From Rhodospirillaceae bacterium (lineage in GTDB: Bacteria > Pseudomonadota > Alphaproteobacteria > Rhodospirillales > Rhodospirillaceae): a stretch of DNA of 64,000 nucleotides. Below are positions 44,303 to 53,384 of the stretch, in pieces. The stretch is from NCBI GenBank assembly GCA_029245025.1, contig JAQWQC010000006.1:186001-250000 (forward strand). The letters are read 5' to 3'. The notes beneath the pieces were generated by a model. The model worked only from the letters and a program-made list of their open reading frames with translations. It had not been told where the DNA came from and made no database searches. A program made the translations under genes and the position numbers. Position 1 is the stretch's first letter; each line of letters starts with the position of its first letter.

Positions 44303-45553
44303 GTGACCACAGATGACGATGCTCAATCATCGACCAGCATTTGGTCTCTGTTGCGGCTCCCCCTGTTTCGATGGATTTGGATTGGCATTTGTCTGTCCAA
44401 CCTCGGCTATTGGATGCAAACCATCACGGCCGCTTGGCTGATGAAGGACTGGACCAATGGCGACCCGATCCTCGTGTCCCTGGTGCAAACGGCTTACTTT
44501 TTACCAACGGTCCTGCTGATCGTCGCTTCGGGCACCTTGGCTGATACATTTGATCGACGACGTCTGCTCATTCTAGCCAACACCTGGATGATGATCGCAG
44601 CAGCAGCCCTCGCTGTACTTATTTTCTTGGGCAACACAGACCCGATCATGTTGCTAGCATTGTCTGGTTTGTTGGCCGTTGGTTTTGCCCTCAATCAACC
44701 AACCCAGTCGGCCGTTGTGCCCGAGATCGTCGGAATAAAAAATGTGCCCTACGCCGTTAGTCTATATAGCGTCGCCAATAATGGTGCGCGTGTATTGGGA
44801 CCTGGTATTGCGGGTGTGCTGATTCCTGTCATCGGCGGAGCGGCCGTGATCGGCATAAACGCCACGACCTATGTCTTCTTGCTCGCTGTTCTTATTTGGT
44901 GGCGGCGCACCCCGCGAGCCGCAGATGTATCTGGTGAAACGTTCATGACTGCCATGGCCACCGGCTTCCGGTTTGTGCGCCAGTCCGACCGGTTCCGAAC
45001 CGTCATGCTGCGCGGTGGACTCTTTTTTGCCGTCACTTCAATTATTCTTGCGATGATGCCGATGCTGGTTCCCAATTCAGCAGACTATGGTCTGGTCTTT
45101 GGCTGCTTTGGTATGGGTGCAATTATTGGAGCGCTAAATTATGGGCGCTTATCAAATCGATACTCGCGCAACTCGATTGTACTCGGAGCCATCATTATCC
45201 ATGCGGTCATGCTGGTACTGCTGTCCGCGACTGACAATTCTATTGCCATGGGTGCGATACTGCTTATCGCAGGCACGGCATGGTTTTTTGTAATGTCAGC
45301 TTTACAGATCTCAGCACAGTTGATTCTTCCCAACGAGGTCCGTGGTCGTGGAATCGCTATATTGAATATGACTTTGATGACCGGCTATGCGTTGGGTAGT
45401 CCTGTCTGGGGGACAGTGGCTGCCTTTACTTCGCCTCGTGCCAGCATGTTGATTGCTGGCTGTTTGTCGATGGTGTTTTTGGCGTTGACGTTCAGAATGC
45501 CATTTCCGCAGGATTCGGATTCACCATCTGACAACACGGACTACGTTAAGTAG
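44303..45553 (+). CDS. MFS transporter of the EntS/MFS_3 type
   Basis: 416 residues, twelve membrane segments, GTG start. SNLGYWMQTITAAWLMKDWTNGDPILVSLVQTAYFLPTVLLIVASG and DTFDRRRLLILANTWMM belong to the MFS_3 family, which includes the enterobactin exporter EntS and macrolide exporters. It is a likely drug or metabolite exporter. It is divergent from the amine oxidase operon across 179 bp and its 3' end overlaps the convergent IclR gene by eight bases. Confidence 0.9.
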   Translation: MTTDDDAQSSTSIWSLLRLPLFRWIWIGICLSNLGYWMQTITAAWLMKDWTNGDPILVSLVQTAYFLPTVLLIVASGTLADTFDRRRLLILANTWMMIAAAALAVLIFLGNTDPIMLLALSGLLAVGFALNQPTQSAVVPEIVGIKNVPYAVSLYSVANNGARVLGPGIAGVLIPVIGGAAVIGINATTYVFLLAVLIWWRRTPRAADVSGETFMTAMATGFRFVRQSDRFRTVMLRGGLFFAVTSIILAMMPMLVPNSADYGLVFGCFGMGAIIGALNYGRLSNRYSRNSIVLGAIIIHAVMLVLLSATDNSIAMGAILLIAGTAWFFVMSALQISAQLILPNEVRGRGIAILNMTLMTGYALGSPVWGTVAAFTSPRASMLIAGCLSMVFLALTFRMPFPQDSDSPSDNTDYVK

Positions 45554-46337
45554 AGTCAGGTAAAGATTTTTTCCAACTCGCGATTTCGCTGCCCATCTTA
45601 TCAGCCGCTTCGCGCATATCGTCGGCATACCGTTCGACAGCTTGCTGCAAGGTCATTGCTGTTGTGTAGAAGCGAGCAGAAATTGTCGCGAAGACTTCGC
45701 CCTGAACCATAATAGGGAAGGCCAGCGCGTTATGGTCAGGGCCGATCACGCGCATACATGCATAGCCCTCATTACGGACTGCCTCGAGTGAACGCCGATA
45801 CAGCTCAATGTTGCTGCCAACACTGGACAACGCTTCTTTATCTTCGGCCAAAGCGAATTCTATCAATTCTTCTCGTTGATGCAGTTCACTAAACGCGAGG
45901 AACGCAGACCCGGACGCCGTGCTTAATAGCGGAATTTGTAGTCCGCCGCGATGCCGGCGAATAGCAAAGGGGCTAATTTCGTCAGTTGTTTCGCGCACCA
46001 GAATATGAGCGCCATTCACTGTTCCGAGCGCCAACGGCCATAGAATTTTCTTGCACAGGTCCACCATTACCGGACGCGCAACTTTTGGAATCCATTCCTC
46101 TTGGTCGTAGCCATGACTCAAAGTACGAACCTGCAGGGTCAGGCGATACTTCTTGTCTTGTTTGTCGCGAAACAGAAAACCGAGAGACTCGAGAGTGCGA
46201 AGTAGTCTAAATGCGGTGGGTCGAGGCAAGTCCGCAAGCTGGCCGACCTGAGTGACAGTCAGTCCGTTGTGACGATTCAGCAACTGAATAATATCCAGAC
46301 CGCGCTCTAAAGCACGCACTGACGATTGTTGTCCCAT
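45546..46337 (-). CDS. IclR family transcriptional regulator (MhpR-like)
   Basis: 263 residues. The winged helix is SSVRALERGLDIIQLLNRHNGLTVTQVGQLADLPRPTAFRLLRTLESLGFL, followed by a complete IclR effector domain (RHRGGLQIPLLSTASGSAFLAF, VRNEGYACMRVIGPDHNALAFPI). The similarity is to the MhpR/PcaU side of the family, regulators of aromatic degradation. It is divergent from the TTG-started alpha/beta hydrolase across 222 bp and is the probable regulator of the 46.5-54.6 kb genes. Confidence 0.9.
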   Translation of the reverse strand: MGQQSSVRALERGLDIIQLLNRHNGLTVTQVGQLADLPRPTAFRLLRTLESLGFLFRDKQDKKYRLTLQVRTLSHGYDQEEWIPKVARPVMVDLCKKILWPLALGTVNGAHILVRETTDEISPFAIRRHRGGLQIPLLSTASGSAFLAFSELHQREELIEFALAEDKEALSSVGSNIELYRRSLEAVRNEGYACMRVIGPDHNALAFPIMVQGEVFATISARFYTTAMTLQQAVERYADDMREAADKMGSEIASWKKSLPDST

Positions 46338-46559
46338 AACTATGTGTCCCTGACGGTCGTTCTACCTGTGGTTCTTATTTGTGCTCACAATGCCGTGGTC
46401 ACCTAGAGACCGCAAGTCCAAGAATGTCCGTATAGTAGCCAGTTAGCGAGCTGGATCACTATGTGAACTTACAAAGAACGGCTTAAACAGGCTGTTTTTG
46501 CCCGCCGTAGCCATAGAGACATGCCATAACACGCCTTAGGTAGTTTAAGGAGGGAACAA
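46338..46559. promoter_or_regulatory. Divergent regulatory gap between IclR and alpha/beta hydrolase genes
   Basis: The gap holds several short palindromes: AAACAG-G-CTGTTT (46485-46497), CCAG-N8-CTGG near 46439 and GGTC/GACC arms near 46400. Any could be the IclR operator, with AAACAGGCTGTTT the most symmetric. A very strong ribosome-binding site, AAGGAGGG, sits just before the TTG start at 46560. I found no confident -35/-10 pair. Confidence 0.4.
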
Positions 46560-47393
46560 TTGGGACAGGTTAGAAGAGCGTTTGCGGATTTAGACGAAGG
46601 TCAGGTCCATTACTGGACATCGCGGACACCGGTTGAGAATTCAGTTCCCGTCGTCGTGCTCCATCCTGGCCCCGGGACCGCCCGCATCCAGGTTCCATTG
46701 CTTGAACACTTGAGCGAAACCAGAACTGTAATCGCCCCAGACCTAATGGGCATGGGCGACTCAGCTGCTCCACCTCATCCAGCAAATGACCCACCTGAGA
46801 TCGATTACTACTCAGATGCGGTTAAACGGTTTCTCGATGTATTAGGCATTGAAACCTTTGATCTGTACGGGTCGTCTTTAGGCGGGCGTGTGGCAATTGA
46901 TCTTGCGGTTAATCATCCCGATCGGGTGCGCCGTCTCATGCTTGGCCAAGCTCGTATTTTAAAAGGGCAGAACCACGCCGACTTCGCTACTCGACACGCA
47001 CCAAAGGTTGAGCCCGACCAAAGTGGAGTTTATGTGCAATTTTTGTGGAGCCGGTTGCGCGACCTCTACACATATTTTCCATGGTTTAAACGCAACGCTG
47101 AAAACATGCGTAAAACAAATTTGCCAGACGCCAACCTAATGCACATCGCTTTTATTGAACAAATCAAAATGGCAACCACGCAACACTTGGCGTTCGCCGC
47201 GTACTATCGCTACTCCATCGAAGACAAGCTTAAACAGATCAAAGCGAGATCTTTTGTGAGAGGCGACGAAGTGCTTGCTCTCATACCAGATGCCGTTGAA
47301 TGGGTGCCAGCAATGACCCGCGATCCTCTCACGGCACCCTCTGACGATGTCGCCGCCTATGCGGGTCAGATGGTTAGATTCTTAGACGAATAG
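46560..47393 (+). CDS. Alpha/beta hydrolase with TTG start
   Basis: 277 residues. The start is TTG, supported by AAGGAGGG at ideal spacing and by the protein beginning MGQVRRAFADLDEGQVHYW, the usual N-terminus of alpha/beta hydrolases. PVVVLHPGPGTARIQ is the oxyanion region, VIAPDLMGMGDSAAP the strand-4 loop and FDLYGSSLGGRVAIDLA the nucleophile elbow with a normal G-x-S-x-G. The catalytic His is less clear near the C-terminus. It is a likely cytoplasmic ester or C-C bond hydrolase in the pathway controlled by the divergent IclR gene. Confidence 0.87.
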   Translation: MGQVRRAFADLDEGQVHYWTSRTPVENSVPVVVLHPGPGTARIQVPLLEHLSETRTVIAPDLMGMGDSAAPPHPANDPPEIDYYSDAVKRFLDVLGIETFDLYGSSLGGRVAIDLAVNHPDRVRRLMLGQARILKGQNHADFATRHAPKVEPDQSGVYVQFLWSRLRDLYTYFPWFKRNAENMRKTNLPDANLMHIAFIEQIKMATTQHLAFAAYYRYSIEDKLKQIKARSFVRGDEVLALIPDAVEWVPAMTRDPLTAPSDDVAAYAGQMVRFLDE

Positions 47394-47397
47394 CGCC

Positions 47398-48309
47398 CTA
47401 TTGCAGATCGCGCGCTAGGCGAATGCCAAATACCTGAGTGACAAAATCTTCCGTATCACGACCGCGGAACGTTGGTCGTTGCCAGGTGGCCCGAGAGTGC
47501 CAAGCGCCACCACGAACGCCGCGCTTCTCGCACACACCATCGACCAAGTACGCCGAGCCATCGGTCGGCTGAATACCGTATGGCACGTGGTGACAGTCCT
47601 CGACCCATTCCCAAACATTCCCAATCACATCGTGTATGCCGAAATCATTTTTGGCGAGTGACCCAACAGGGGCGACGGTCGGGTGTCCGTCGTCACAGGC
47701 GACGGGATCCCACGGGCGCTGACCGGCAGCAGACTGATCATAATAGTTCGCTTCCGCGCAGCCCGCTTCGGGGTCATCACCCCAGGAGTGAACGGTCTGC
47801 ATACCATCGTGAGCAACATATTCCCATTCTGCTTCCGTCGGCAAGCGGTAGGGCTGTCCCGTTCGATCCGCAAGCCACGACACATAGGCCTTAGCATCGT
47901 ACCAAGACAAACACGCGGCAGGATCATCGTCTCGAGGCGGGCGGCCATATCCTGGATCACGCCAATCTTTACCCGCAACATTTTCGACCGACTCTCCCGT
48001 CCACATCCGGCAATCGGTTCCAGCTTCATGGCCCGTTTCGTCAACGAACTGACGGAACTGAGCCGTTGTCACTTCGAGAAGACCGAAAGCGAAACTGTAA
48101 CGGATGGACACCAAGTGTGGCGGTCCCTCGTACCGCTCCTCATTCACGCCTCCATCAAACCCCATGACGAAATCACCTGGAGGAATCACAACCATCTGAG
48201 GGCAGTCAGCACAGTCAGCAAAAATACTGCCCTGTTGGAGATCGAGAGAAGCGCTTCCGGCCAATGCCGATGAAGTGAACAGTAAAGTAGCTGCGTACAA
48301 AGCGCGCAT
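47398..48309 (-). CDS. SUMF1/FGE-sulfatase domain protein, exported, copy A
   Basis: About 303 residues. The ATG at 48309 follows GAAGGAAAACACT, a good ribosome site, and gives the signal peptide MRALYAATLLFTSSALAG. The mature part is a formylglycine-generating-enzyme fold domain: MVVIPPGDFVMGFDGG, YSFAFGLLEVTTAQFRQFVDETGH, YRLPTEAEWEYVAHDG, NDFGIHDVIGNVWEWVEDC and RGGAWHSRATWQRPTFRGRD. The paired catalytic cysteines of true sulfatase-activating FGE are not recognisable, so another role (as in EgtB or PvdO-like relatives) is more likely. No sulfatase gene is in the window. Confidence 0.87.
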   Translation of the reverse strand: MRALYAATLLFTSSALAGSASLDLQQGSIFADCADCPQMVVIPPGDFVMGFDGGVNEERYEGPPHLVSIRYSFAFGLLEVTTAQFRQFVDETGHEAGTDCRMWTGESVENVAGKDWRDPGYGRPPRDDDPAACLSWYDAKAYVSWLADRTGQPYRLPTEAEWEYVAHDGMQTVHSWGDDPEAGCAEANYYDQSAAGQRPWDPVACDDGHPTVAPVGSLAKNDFGIHDVIGNVWEWVEDCHHVPYGIQPTDGSAYLVDGVCEKRGVRGGAWHSRATWQRPTFRGRDTEDFVTQVFGIRLARDLQ

Positions 48310-48325
48310 AGTGTTTTCCTTCACG

Positions 48326-49273
48326 TCAGTTCATGCTTAGGTCGCGCGCAAGCCGAAACCCAAAGAGGTGACTGATACGATCTTCTGGATCACGGCCCCG
48401 GAATGTCGGACGATCCCAGAACACTGGAGACGACCAACTTCCGCCCTTAACAGCACGATTTTCACATGTCCCCGTGGCTTGCACTGCACTTCCATCTGTC
48501 GGTGCAAGAGGGGCTGGCATGAAGTAACAGTCCTCGACCCATTCCCAGACATTACCAATGACATCGTAAAGACCGAATGCATTGGGCCTTAATGACCCGA
48601 CCGGGGCGACAATGGCATAACCGTCATCGCAATCTACAGGATCGTGTGGTCTTTTGGGGTCAGTGCCTGACTGATCGTAATAGTTAGCAACCTCACAACC
48701 ACCATTAGGGTCATCACCCCAAGTATACTCACCTATGGTGCCAGCGCGGGCTGCGTATTCCCATTCGGCTTCAGTCGGCAGGCGGTAGGCCTGGCCAGTC
48801 TTTTTAGACAACCACTGAGTATATGCTTTGACATCAGTCCACGTAACACAGGCAACCGGTTCGTTGTCTGCCGGGGGCCGTCCGTACCCTGGGTCGCGCC
48901 AATCGGCACCTTCAGTGTGTAACCAAGTCTCGCCATTCCAAATGGCGCATTTGGTGCCGGACACGTGCCCCGTATCCTCCACGAATGCACCGTACTCACC
49001 TTGAGTCACTTCAGTCCGTCCTAATGCAAACGAGTACTCGATAGAGACGGCGCGCACCGGTCCTTCATAGCGTCGCTCCAGCCCTGGCTTATCCAAGTCA
49101 ATACCGCCATCGTACCCCATAGTAAATTGACCCGGGGGCACAACGACCATTTCCGGGCAATCAGAGCAGTCTTGGAAAACGGCACCAGCATTCACGTTTA
49201 CGTCTGCGGCCTGGGCAGACCATGTCAGCGCAACAACACAAATAGAGAGAAAAAGACGAAAGAAATGTTGCAT
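48326..49273 (-). CDS. SUMF1/FGE-sulfatase domain protein, exported, copy B
   Basis: 315 residues with signal peptide (FFRLFLSICVVALTWSAQAAD). It is strongly similar to the adjacent copy throughout: MVVVPPGQFTMGYDGG, YSFALGRTEVTQGEYGAFVEDTGH, YRLPTEAEWEYAARAG, NAFGLYDVIGNVWEWVEDC and KGGSWSSPVFWDRPTFRGRD. The pair arose by tandem duplication, and 16 bases separate the genes. Both keep a Cys pair near the N-terminus (DCSDCPEM here), perhaps a disulfide in the periplasm. Confidence 0.87.
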   Translation of the reverse strand: MQHFFRLFLSICVVALTWSAQAADVNVNAGAVFQDCSDCPEMVVVPPGQFTMGYDGGIDLDKPGLERRYEGPVRAVSIEYSFALGRTEVTQGEYGAFVEDTGHVSGTKCAIWNGETWLHTEGADWRDPGYGRPPADNEPVACVTWTDVKAYTQWLSKKTGQAYRLPTEAEWEYAARAGTIGEYTWGDDPNGGCEVANYYDQSGTDPKRPHDPVDCDDGYAIVAPVGSLRPNAFGLYDVIGNVWEWVEDCYFMPAPLAPTDGSAVQATGTCENRAVKGGSWSSPVFWDRPTFRGRDPEDRISHLFGFRLARDLSMN

Positions 49274-49370
49274 GAGATAATCCCCTTTTTTGATTGGGTC
49301 TGATCATGGCGACCGCCGACATAAAGGGAAAGGGGTGTCAGGCACTTGTTCCGCCTGTGAACAGTTTGCC

Positions 49371-51323
49371 TTACAACCTGCGAGCAAGCCTCGCGCCCTC
49401 TTGGACCGCAGCCCATATGCCGCGCGGTGCCACACAATCGCCAATGGCATGAACCCCTTCAGGCACTGCCCTGGCCGCCGCACCCATGGATAACGCTATC
49501 GAATCAAATGGCCCGAGAAGGTCACCGTCCGACGCCATAGCAAAGCAGCCATCAACGGACTTGACGTACACATTGTTTACAACAGTCACAGCGGCATCTT
49601 TTAGTCGTGCCGCAAATAGAGGCAATTCTCCAGTGGCTCCAAGATCAGGAAGACCGAGCACGGCGCTGTTTGTCGCGACAGTCACGTGAGTGACAGTTTT
49701 ATGCGAAACCAATGCTTCGATAAAATTCAAAGCGGGCCACCCGCCCTCTTCGTCGATCACCAACACCGACCCTGAGACATCTGCTGTTCCCGCAAGAATC
49801 TGGCGACTGTGCGGTAATGCTTCCGTGCCCGGAATGCCGTTCACCAGAGTTGGCCGAAACCGCAATTGCCAAATGGAAGCGGGCTCAGCGCCAACCGCCC
49901 AAACCACATCATCCGCGCCGAGTGCATTGACATCTTCAACGCGAGCATCGAGTTGCACGTCAACACCAAGATGATTCAACTCAGCCGTCCACCATTCCAA
50001 TGGAAGATTGAATTCTCCTCGATGGGGACAATTTGCCGCTAGTCGAAGGTCTCCACCCAACTGACGAGACGCTTCATAAAGAGTCACATCATGTCCACGC
50101 ACTGCCGCCACGCGCGCGCATTCCAATCCTGCGGGCCCCCCACCCACAATTACGATCCGTTTTTTCTTTGCAGCTTCGGTTATAGGCGGCAATTCATCTT
50201 CACGGCCTGCTTCCGCATTAAAGTTGCAGCCAGCGGGAATAGAACGACCCGCAAAACCGAGGCACGACTGATTACAGCCGGTACATTGGCGAATACGATT
50301 GACTTGTCCACTCTCGGCTTTAGTCATCCAATCCGCATCCGCAATGAAGGCCCGCGCGACAGCGACCAGGTCCGCCTGATCATTGGCGAGAACGTCTTCG
50401 GCCGCGTCTGGTGTTGTGATCCGGCCAGCAACAATGACGGGAACCTCTAAAGCCTGCTTGAACTTTGCAGACAACGCGGCGATTTGGGGTCGCGGATAAG
50501 TCATGGGGGGTATTGTTTCTGCGAAGTTAGCATTCGACCCAGCCATGACGCTGATGTAATCGGTCAAGCCACTTGCTGCGATGTGCTCCATTGCCGGTAA
50601 AGAGTGGTCGATGGTGTATCCATCCATTTCGCCGGGGATCGCGTGATAGACCGACGTACGAATGCCGAGGGCAACATGTGATGGCATTTTTTCACGAATG
50701 GCTTCTAGTATTTCGACAACGAAACGGCACCGGTTCTCGACAGAACCTCCATAGCTATCCGTGCGGTGATTGAGTTGGGGATTTAAGAATGATCCCAGCA
50801 GATAGTCCGACGAAGTCTGCACCTCCAGAACGTCCAGCCCTGCTTTAATGCATCGTTCGGCGGCAGATACGTAATACGGAATGATGTCTTTAATATCCGC
50901 GACCGACATGGCCCGTGGAATTTCTCCAATTTGAACAGAGGGTATGGCTGACGGCGCCAAAGCTGGAGCACCGCGCCGATAAGAAACGTTATGACCGCCG
51001 TGCCAGAGGATAATGGAGAGCTTGGCTCCTGCGGCGTGCACGTCATCCGCGGTGGTAGCTAGAGAGCCTAATATATCGTCCCGCCACAGCTCGACCTGAC
51101 CACTCCACGTTTGAGAGTGGGGATGGATCGGCGCCGACTCAATTCCAATCAGAGCGGCGCCACCCCTCGCCCGTGCCGATAAATACATACGATACTTATC
51201 CGTGATGCCGCCGCTTGAATCTCCATGCACCATGGAGTGCCCGGGAACCACAACCCGATTGCGGAGATCAACTGGTCCCAATGAGACAGGAGATGACAGA
51301 TGGGGAAAGGCCTGCGTCGACAC
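49371..51323 (-). CDS. Old yellow enzyme / FAD fusion oxidoreductase (dienoyl-CoA reductase type)
   Basis: 650 residues with a GTG start. The N-terminal FMN-binding TIM barrel (residues ~1-350) contains LDVLEVQTSSDYLLGSFLNPQLNHRTDSYGGSVENR. A [4Fe-4S] motif follows (QCTGCNQSCLGFAGRSIPAGC, C-x2-C-x3-C-x11-C). The C-terminal half binds FAD through VIVGGGPAGLECARVAAVRGHDVTLYEAS. The layout matches 2,4-dienoyl-CoA reductase, trimethylamine dehydrogenase and BaiCD-like enzymes, which reduce enoates or demethylate amines. The GST gene lies six bases upstream. Confidence 0.9.
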   Translation of the reverse strand: MSTQAFPHLSSPVSLGPVDLRNRVVVPGHSMVHGDSSGGITDKYRMYLSARARGGAALIGIESAPIHPHSQTWSGQVELWRDDILGSLATTADDVHAAGAKLSIILWHGGHNVSYRRGAPALAPSAIPSVQIGEIPRAMSVADIKDIIPYYVSAAERCIKAGLDVLEVQTSSDYLLGSFLNPQLNHRTDSYGGSVENRCRFVVEILEAIREKMPSHVALGIRTSVYHAIPGEMDGYTIDHSLPAMEHIAASGLTDYISVMAGSNANFAETIPPMTYPRPQIAALSAKFKQALEVPVIVAGRITTPDAAEDVLANDQADLVAVARAFIADADWMTKAESGQVNRIRQCTGCNQSCLGFAGRSIPAGCNFNAEAGREDELPPITEAAKKKRIVIVGGGPAGLECARVAAVRGHDVTLYEASRQLGGDLRLAANCPHRGEFNLPLEWWTAELNHLGVDVQLDARVEDVNALGADDVVWAVGAEPASIWQLRFRPTLVNGIPGTEALPHSRQILAGTADVSGSVLVIDEEGGWPALNFIEALVSHKTVTHVTVATNSAVLGLPDLGATGELPLFAARLKDAAVTVVNNVYVKSVDGCFAMASDGDLLGPFDSIALSMGAAARAVPEGVHAIGDCVAPRGIWAAVQEGARLARRL

Positions 51324-51329
51324 GACCGT

Positions 51330-52085
51330 CTAATCCCCAGGTGGAACAAAATCGACGGGGACAGGTGTCGGCGCGTCTGGGGCTGGCTTGCCCTGGGCTC
51401 TCAACACCTCGGCCACCTTTGATTGGCAATACTCAGCGCTGTCTTCGCCTTCATACTCCTTGTTAAAGTGAGACAGCACTGACGACCGCTGCACGGCTTC
51501 ATCCCACCACGCCGTTAGTGCGGGACGACCATTGCGCCAATTCCAGTCTTTAGGCACTGGGGCGTGCAAACCACGACCTGTTTGACGATCAAGGTACGAT
51601 AGACCATGCAGAGCGGACGCCTGACCGATATCAAATGATGTAAACCCTTTCTCCGCGTCTTCTTCCATCTGATCAACCGCGCGAACCACCTTCGCCCAAT
51701 TCCACTTGAACACCATTTCCCGCGGCGGCTTTTCAAGACTTTCCAAAGCCATAACAACGGTCACCTCAAACAAGGTATCTGCGAGAGCCAATCGCCGTAC
51801 CGTGTCCCACCGGGCTGGACCTTCGGCGGGATACAGCCGATGGCCTGTGGTCGACAAGGAATCCAGATATTCAACGACAGTTTGGCTACCGTACAAAATC
51901 ATGCCGTCATCTAGAGCCAATGTTGGAACTTTGTGCAGCGGATTGATAGCCGCAATAGAATAGCCGTCTTTCACAGGATATACCGGCACAAAGTCCAGTT
52001 GGTCCCAAACCCCCGATTCATGAGCGACAACCAAAACTTTGTGAATAAACCCGTGAATAGGTGAGTAAAATAATTTCATGGCCAT
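51330..52085 (-). CDS. Glutathione S-transferase family protein
   Basis: About 251 residues. The thioredoxin-like N-terminal domain is MKLFYSPIHGFIHKVLVVAHESG with NPLHKVPTLALDDGMILYGSQTVVEYLDS, the glutathione-binding site including the cis-Pro and SQT residues. The helical C-terminal domain includes GQASALHGLSYLDRQTG. The start at 52085 has GGGGGA upstream. It could conjugate, isomerise or dehalogenate a pathway substrate using glutathione. It is divergent from the EstB-like gene. Confidence 0.87.
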   Translation of the reverse strand: MAMKLFYSPIHGFIHKVLVVAHESGVWDQLDFVPVYPVKDGYSIAAINPLHKVPTLALDDGMILYGSQTVVEYLDSLSTTGHRLYPAEGPARWDTVRRLALADTLFEVTVVMALESLEKPPREMVFKWNWAKVVRAVDQMEEDAEKGFTSFDIGQASALHGLSYLDRQTGRGLHAPVPKDWNWRNGRPALTAWWDEAVQRSSVLSHFNKEYEGEDSAEYCQSKVAEVLRAQGKPAPDAPTPVPVDFVPPGD

Positions 52086-52172
52086 GTTGGCGTCCCCCAA
52101 GATTGTTGATTAACTCTAGGATAGCCCGTCACCCCCGTATTTATGCAAGATGAAACCTGAGAGGACCTTCCT

Positions 52173-53372
52173 GTGACCAATGAAGAAAGCGGCCCTAGTC
52201 CATTCCTAAAGGGCAAATCACCAGAAATCTTTGGTCACTACGACCCGAAATTTCAGGGGGTGGCGGACATATTTGACCAAAACCTCACTGACCGCGGCCT
52301 CAATGGCGATGTCGGCGCAAGCTGTGCATTGGTGATTGATGGAGAACCAGTTGTCGATCTTTGGGGCGGATACGCCGATGTGGAACACGACCGGACTTGG
52401 CAAGAAGACACGTTATGCTGTTGTTGGTCGGTTTCAAAAACGGCGGGTACGCTTTTAACTTTGAGAATGATCGACCAAGGCTTGCTTGATTTAGACACAG
52501 CTGTCGCCGAGTACTGGCCTGCTTTTGCCACCAGCGGAAAAGACGGCGTTCTTGTGCGACATCTCTTAAACCACACGGCGGGACTATCCTTCGTCGATGC
52601 GGATTTGGCGCCCGGGCAGGTCAATGATTGGGATGTCATGATTGAGGCCATAGAGCAGACGTCCCTTAACTGGGGTACCGGGTCTCGACTCGGCTACCTC
52701 AATATGACCCAAGGGTACTTGCTGGCTGGCCTGTGCTCCAAAGTGAATGGCGGACGACGTCTCGCCCAATTCTGGCAAGATGAGGTTGCCGTTCCTCTCG
52801 ACATCGATTGGCATTTTTCTGTGCCCGATGACATCACGCCCCGGCTGGCAACGGTCTACCAAAGTGACCCAGCCCAATTCGGCAAAATGATTGACGCAAA
52901 CCCGGACAGCATTTTTGCCAAAAGCATGAAGGGACGTGACCCCGACGAGACCTACAACACCAAAACATGGCGCAAAGCTGAAAACGGTGCCGGTACAGGA
53001 CACACAAACGCACGCGCAATGGCCAAATTGTATGGGGCGTTTGCGAATGACGGATCACTCAATGGCATCACAATTCTATCAGCTGAAACTCTGGAGTTAG
53101 CAAGCACTGAAACTGTTCGGGAGACGTGTGCCGTCAACACGCTCGAGCTAAGGTTTTCGCATGGATTTGAATTGAACTGCCCGCCGGTTACACCGATGGG
53201 ACAGGGAGACCGCTGTTTCGGCTATGCAGGGGCTGGCGGCTCATACGCGTTTGCAGATCCCGATATCAAACTGGGCTTCGGATTTAGTCATAACGTCATG
53301 CATACGGGCGTCGGACCAGGTCCGTGCGGACTGCCTTTGGTTGAAGCCGCATTGGAACAGGCCTACGCGTAA
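52173..53372 (+). CDS. EstB-like beta-lactamase-fold serine hydrolase
   Basis: 399 residues, GTG start, no signal peptide. CCCWSVSKTAGTLLTL has the canonical Ser-x-x-Lys motif with Lys intact, unlike the two SxxR relatives at 38.6-41.1 kb. VRHLLNHTAGLSFVDADL and LGYLNMTQGYLLAGLCSKV (the Tyr motif region) follow, and the C-terminal GYAGAGGSYAFADPDIKLGFGFSHNVM fits family VIII carboxylesterases. It is a likely cytoplasmic esterase. The protein lies between the divergent GST gene and a convergent methyltransferase. Confidence 0.88.
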   Translation: MTNEESGPSPFLKGKSPEIFGHYDPKFQGVADIFDQNLTDRGLNGDVGASCALVIDGEPVVDLWGGYADVEHDRTWQEDTLCCCWSVSKTAGTLLTLRMIDQGLLDLDTAVAEYWPAFATSGKDGVLVRHLLNHTAGLSFVDADLAPGQVNDWDVMIEAIEQTSLNWGTGSRLGYLNMTQGYLLAGLCSKVNGGRRLAQFWQDEVAVPLDIDWHFSVPDDITPRLATVYQSDPAQFGKMIDANPDSIFAKSMKGRDPDETYNTKTWRKAENGAGTGHTNARAMAKLYGAFANDGSLNGITILSAETLELASTETVRETCAVNTLELRFSHGFELNCPPVTPMGQGDRCFGYAGAGGSYAFADPDIKLGFGFSHNVMHTGVGPGPCGLPLVEAALEQAYA

Positions 53373-53384
53373 AGTTGTACTTCA

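Noticed and set aside
48301-48312. GCGCGCATAGTG resembling the end of the palindromic repeats at 12.1 kb
   Set aside because: The match is short and coincides with the start codon of the SUMF1 gene; no hairpin or second repeat end is present.
52173-53372. Possible antibiotic beta-lactamase
   Set aside because: The fold and SxxK motif are shared with esterases; the lack of a signal peptide and the EstB-like C-terminus favour a carboxylesterase.
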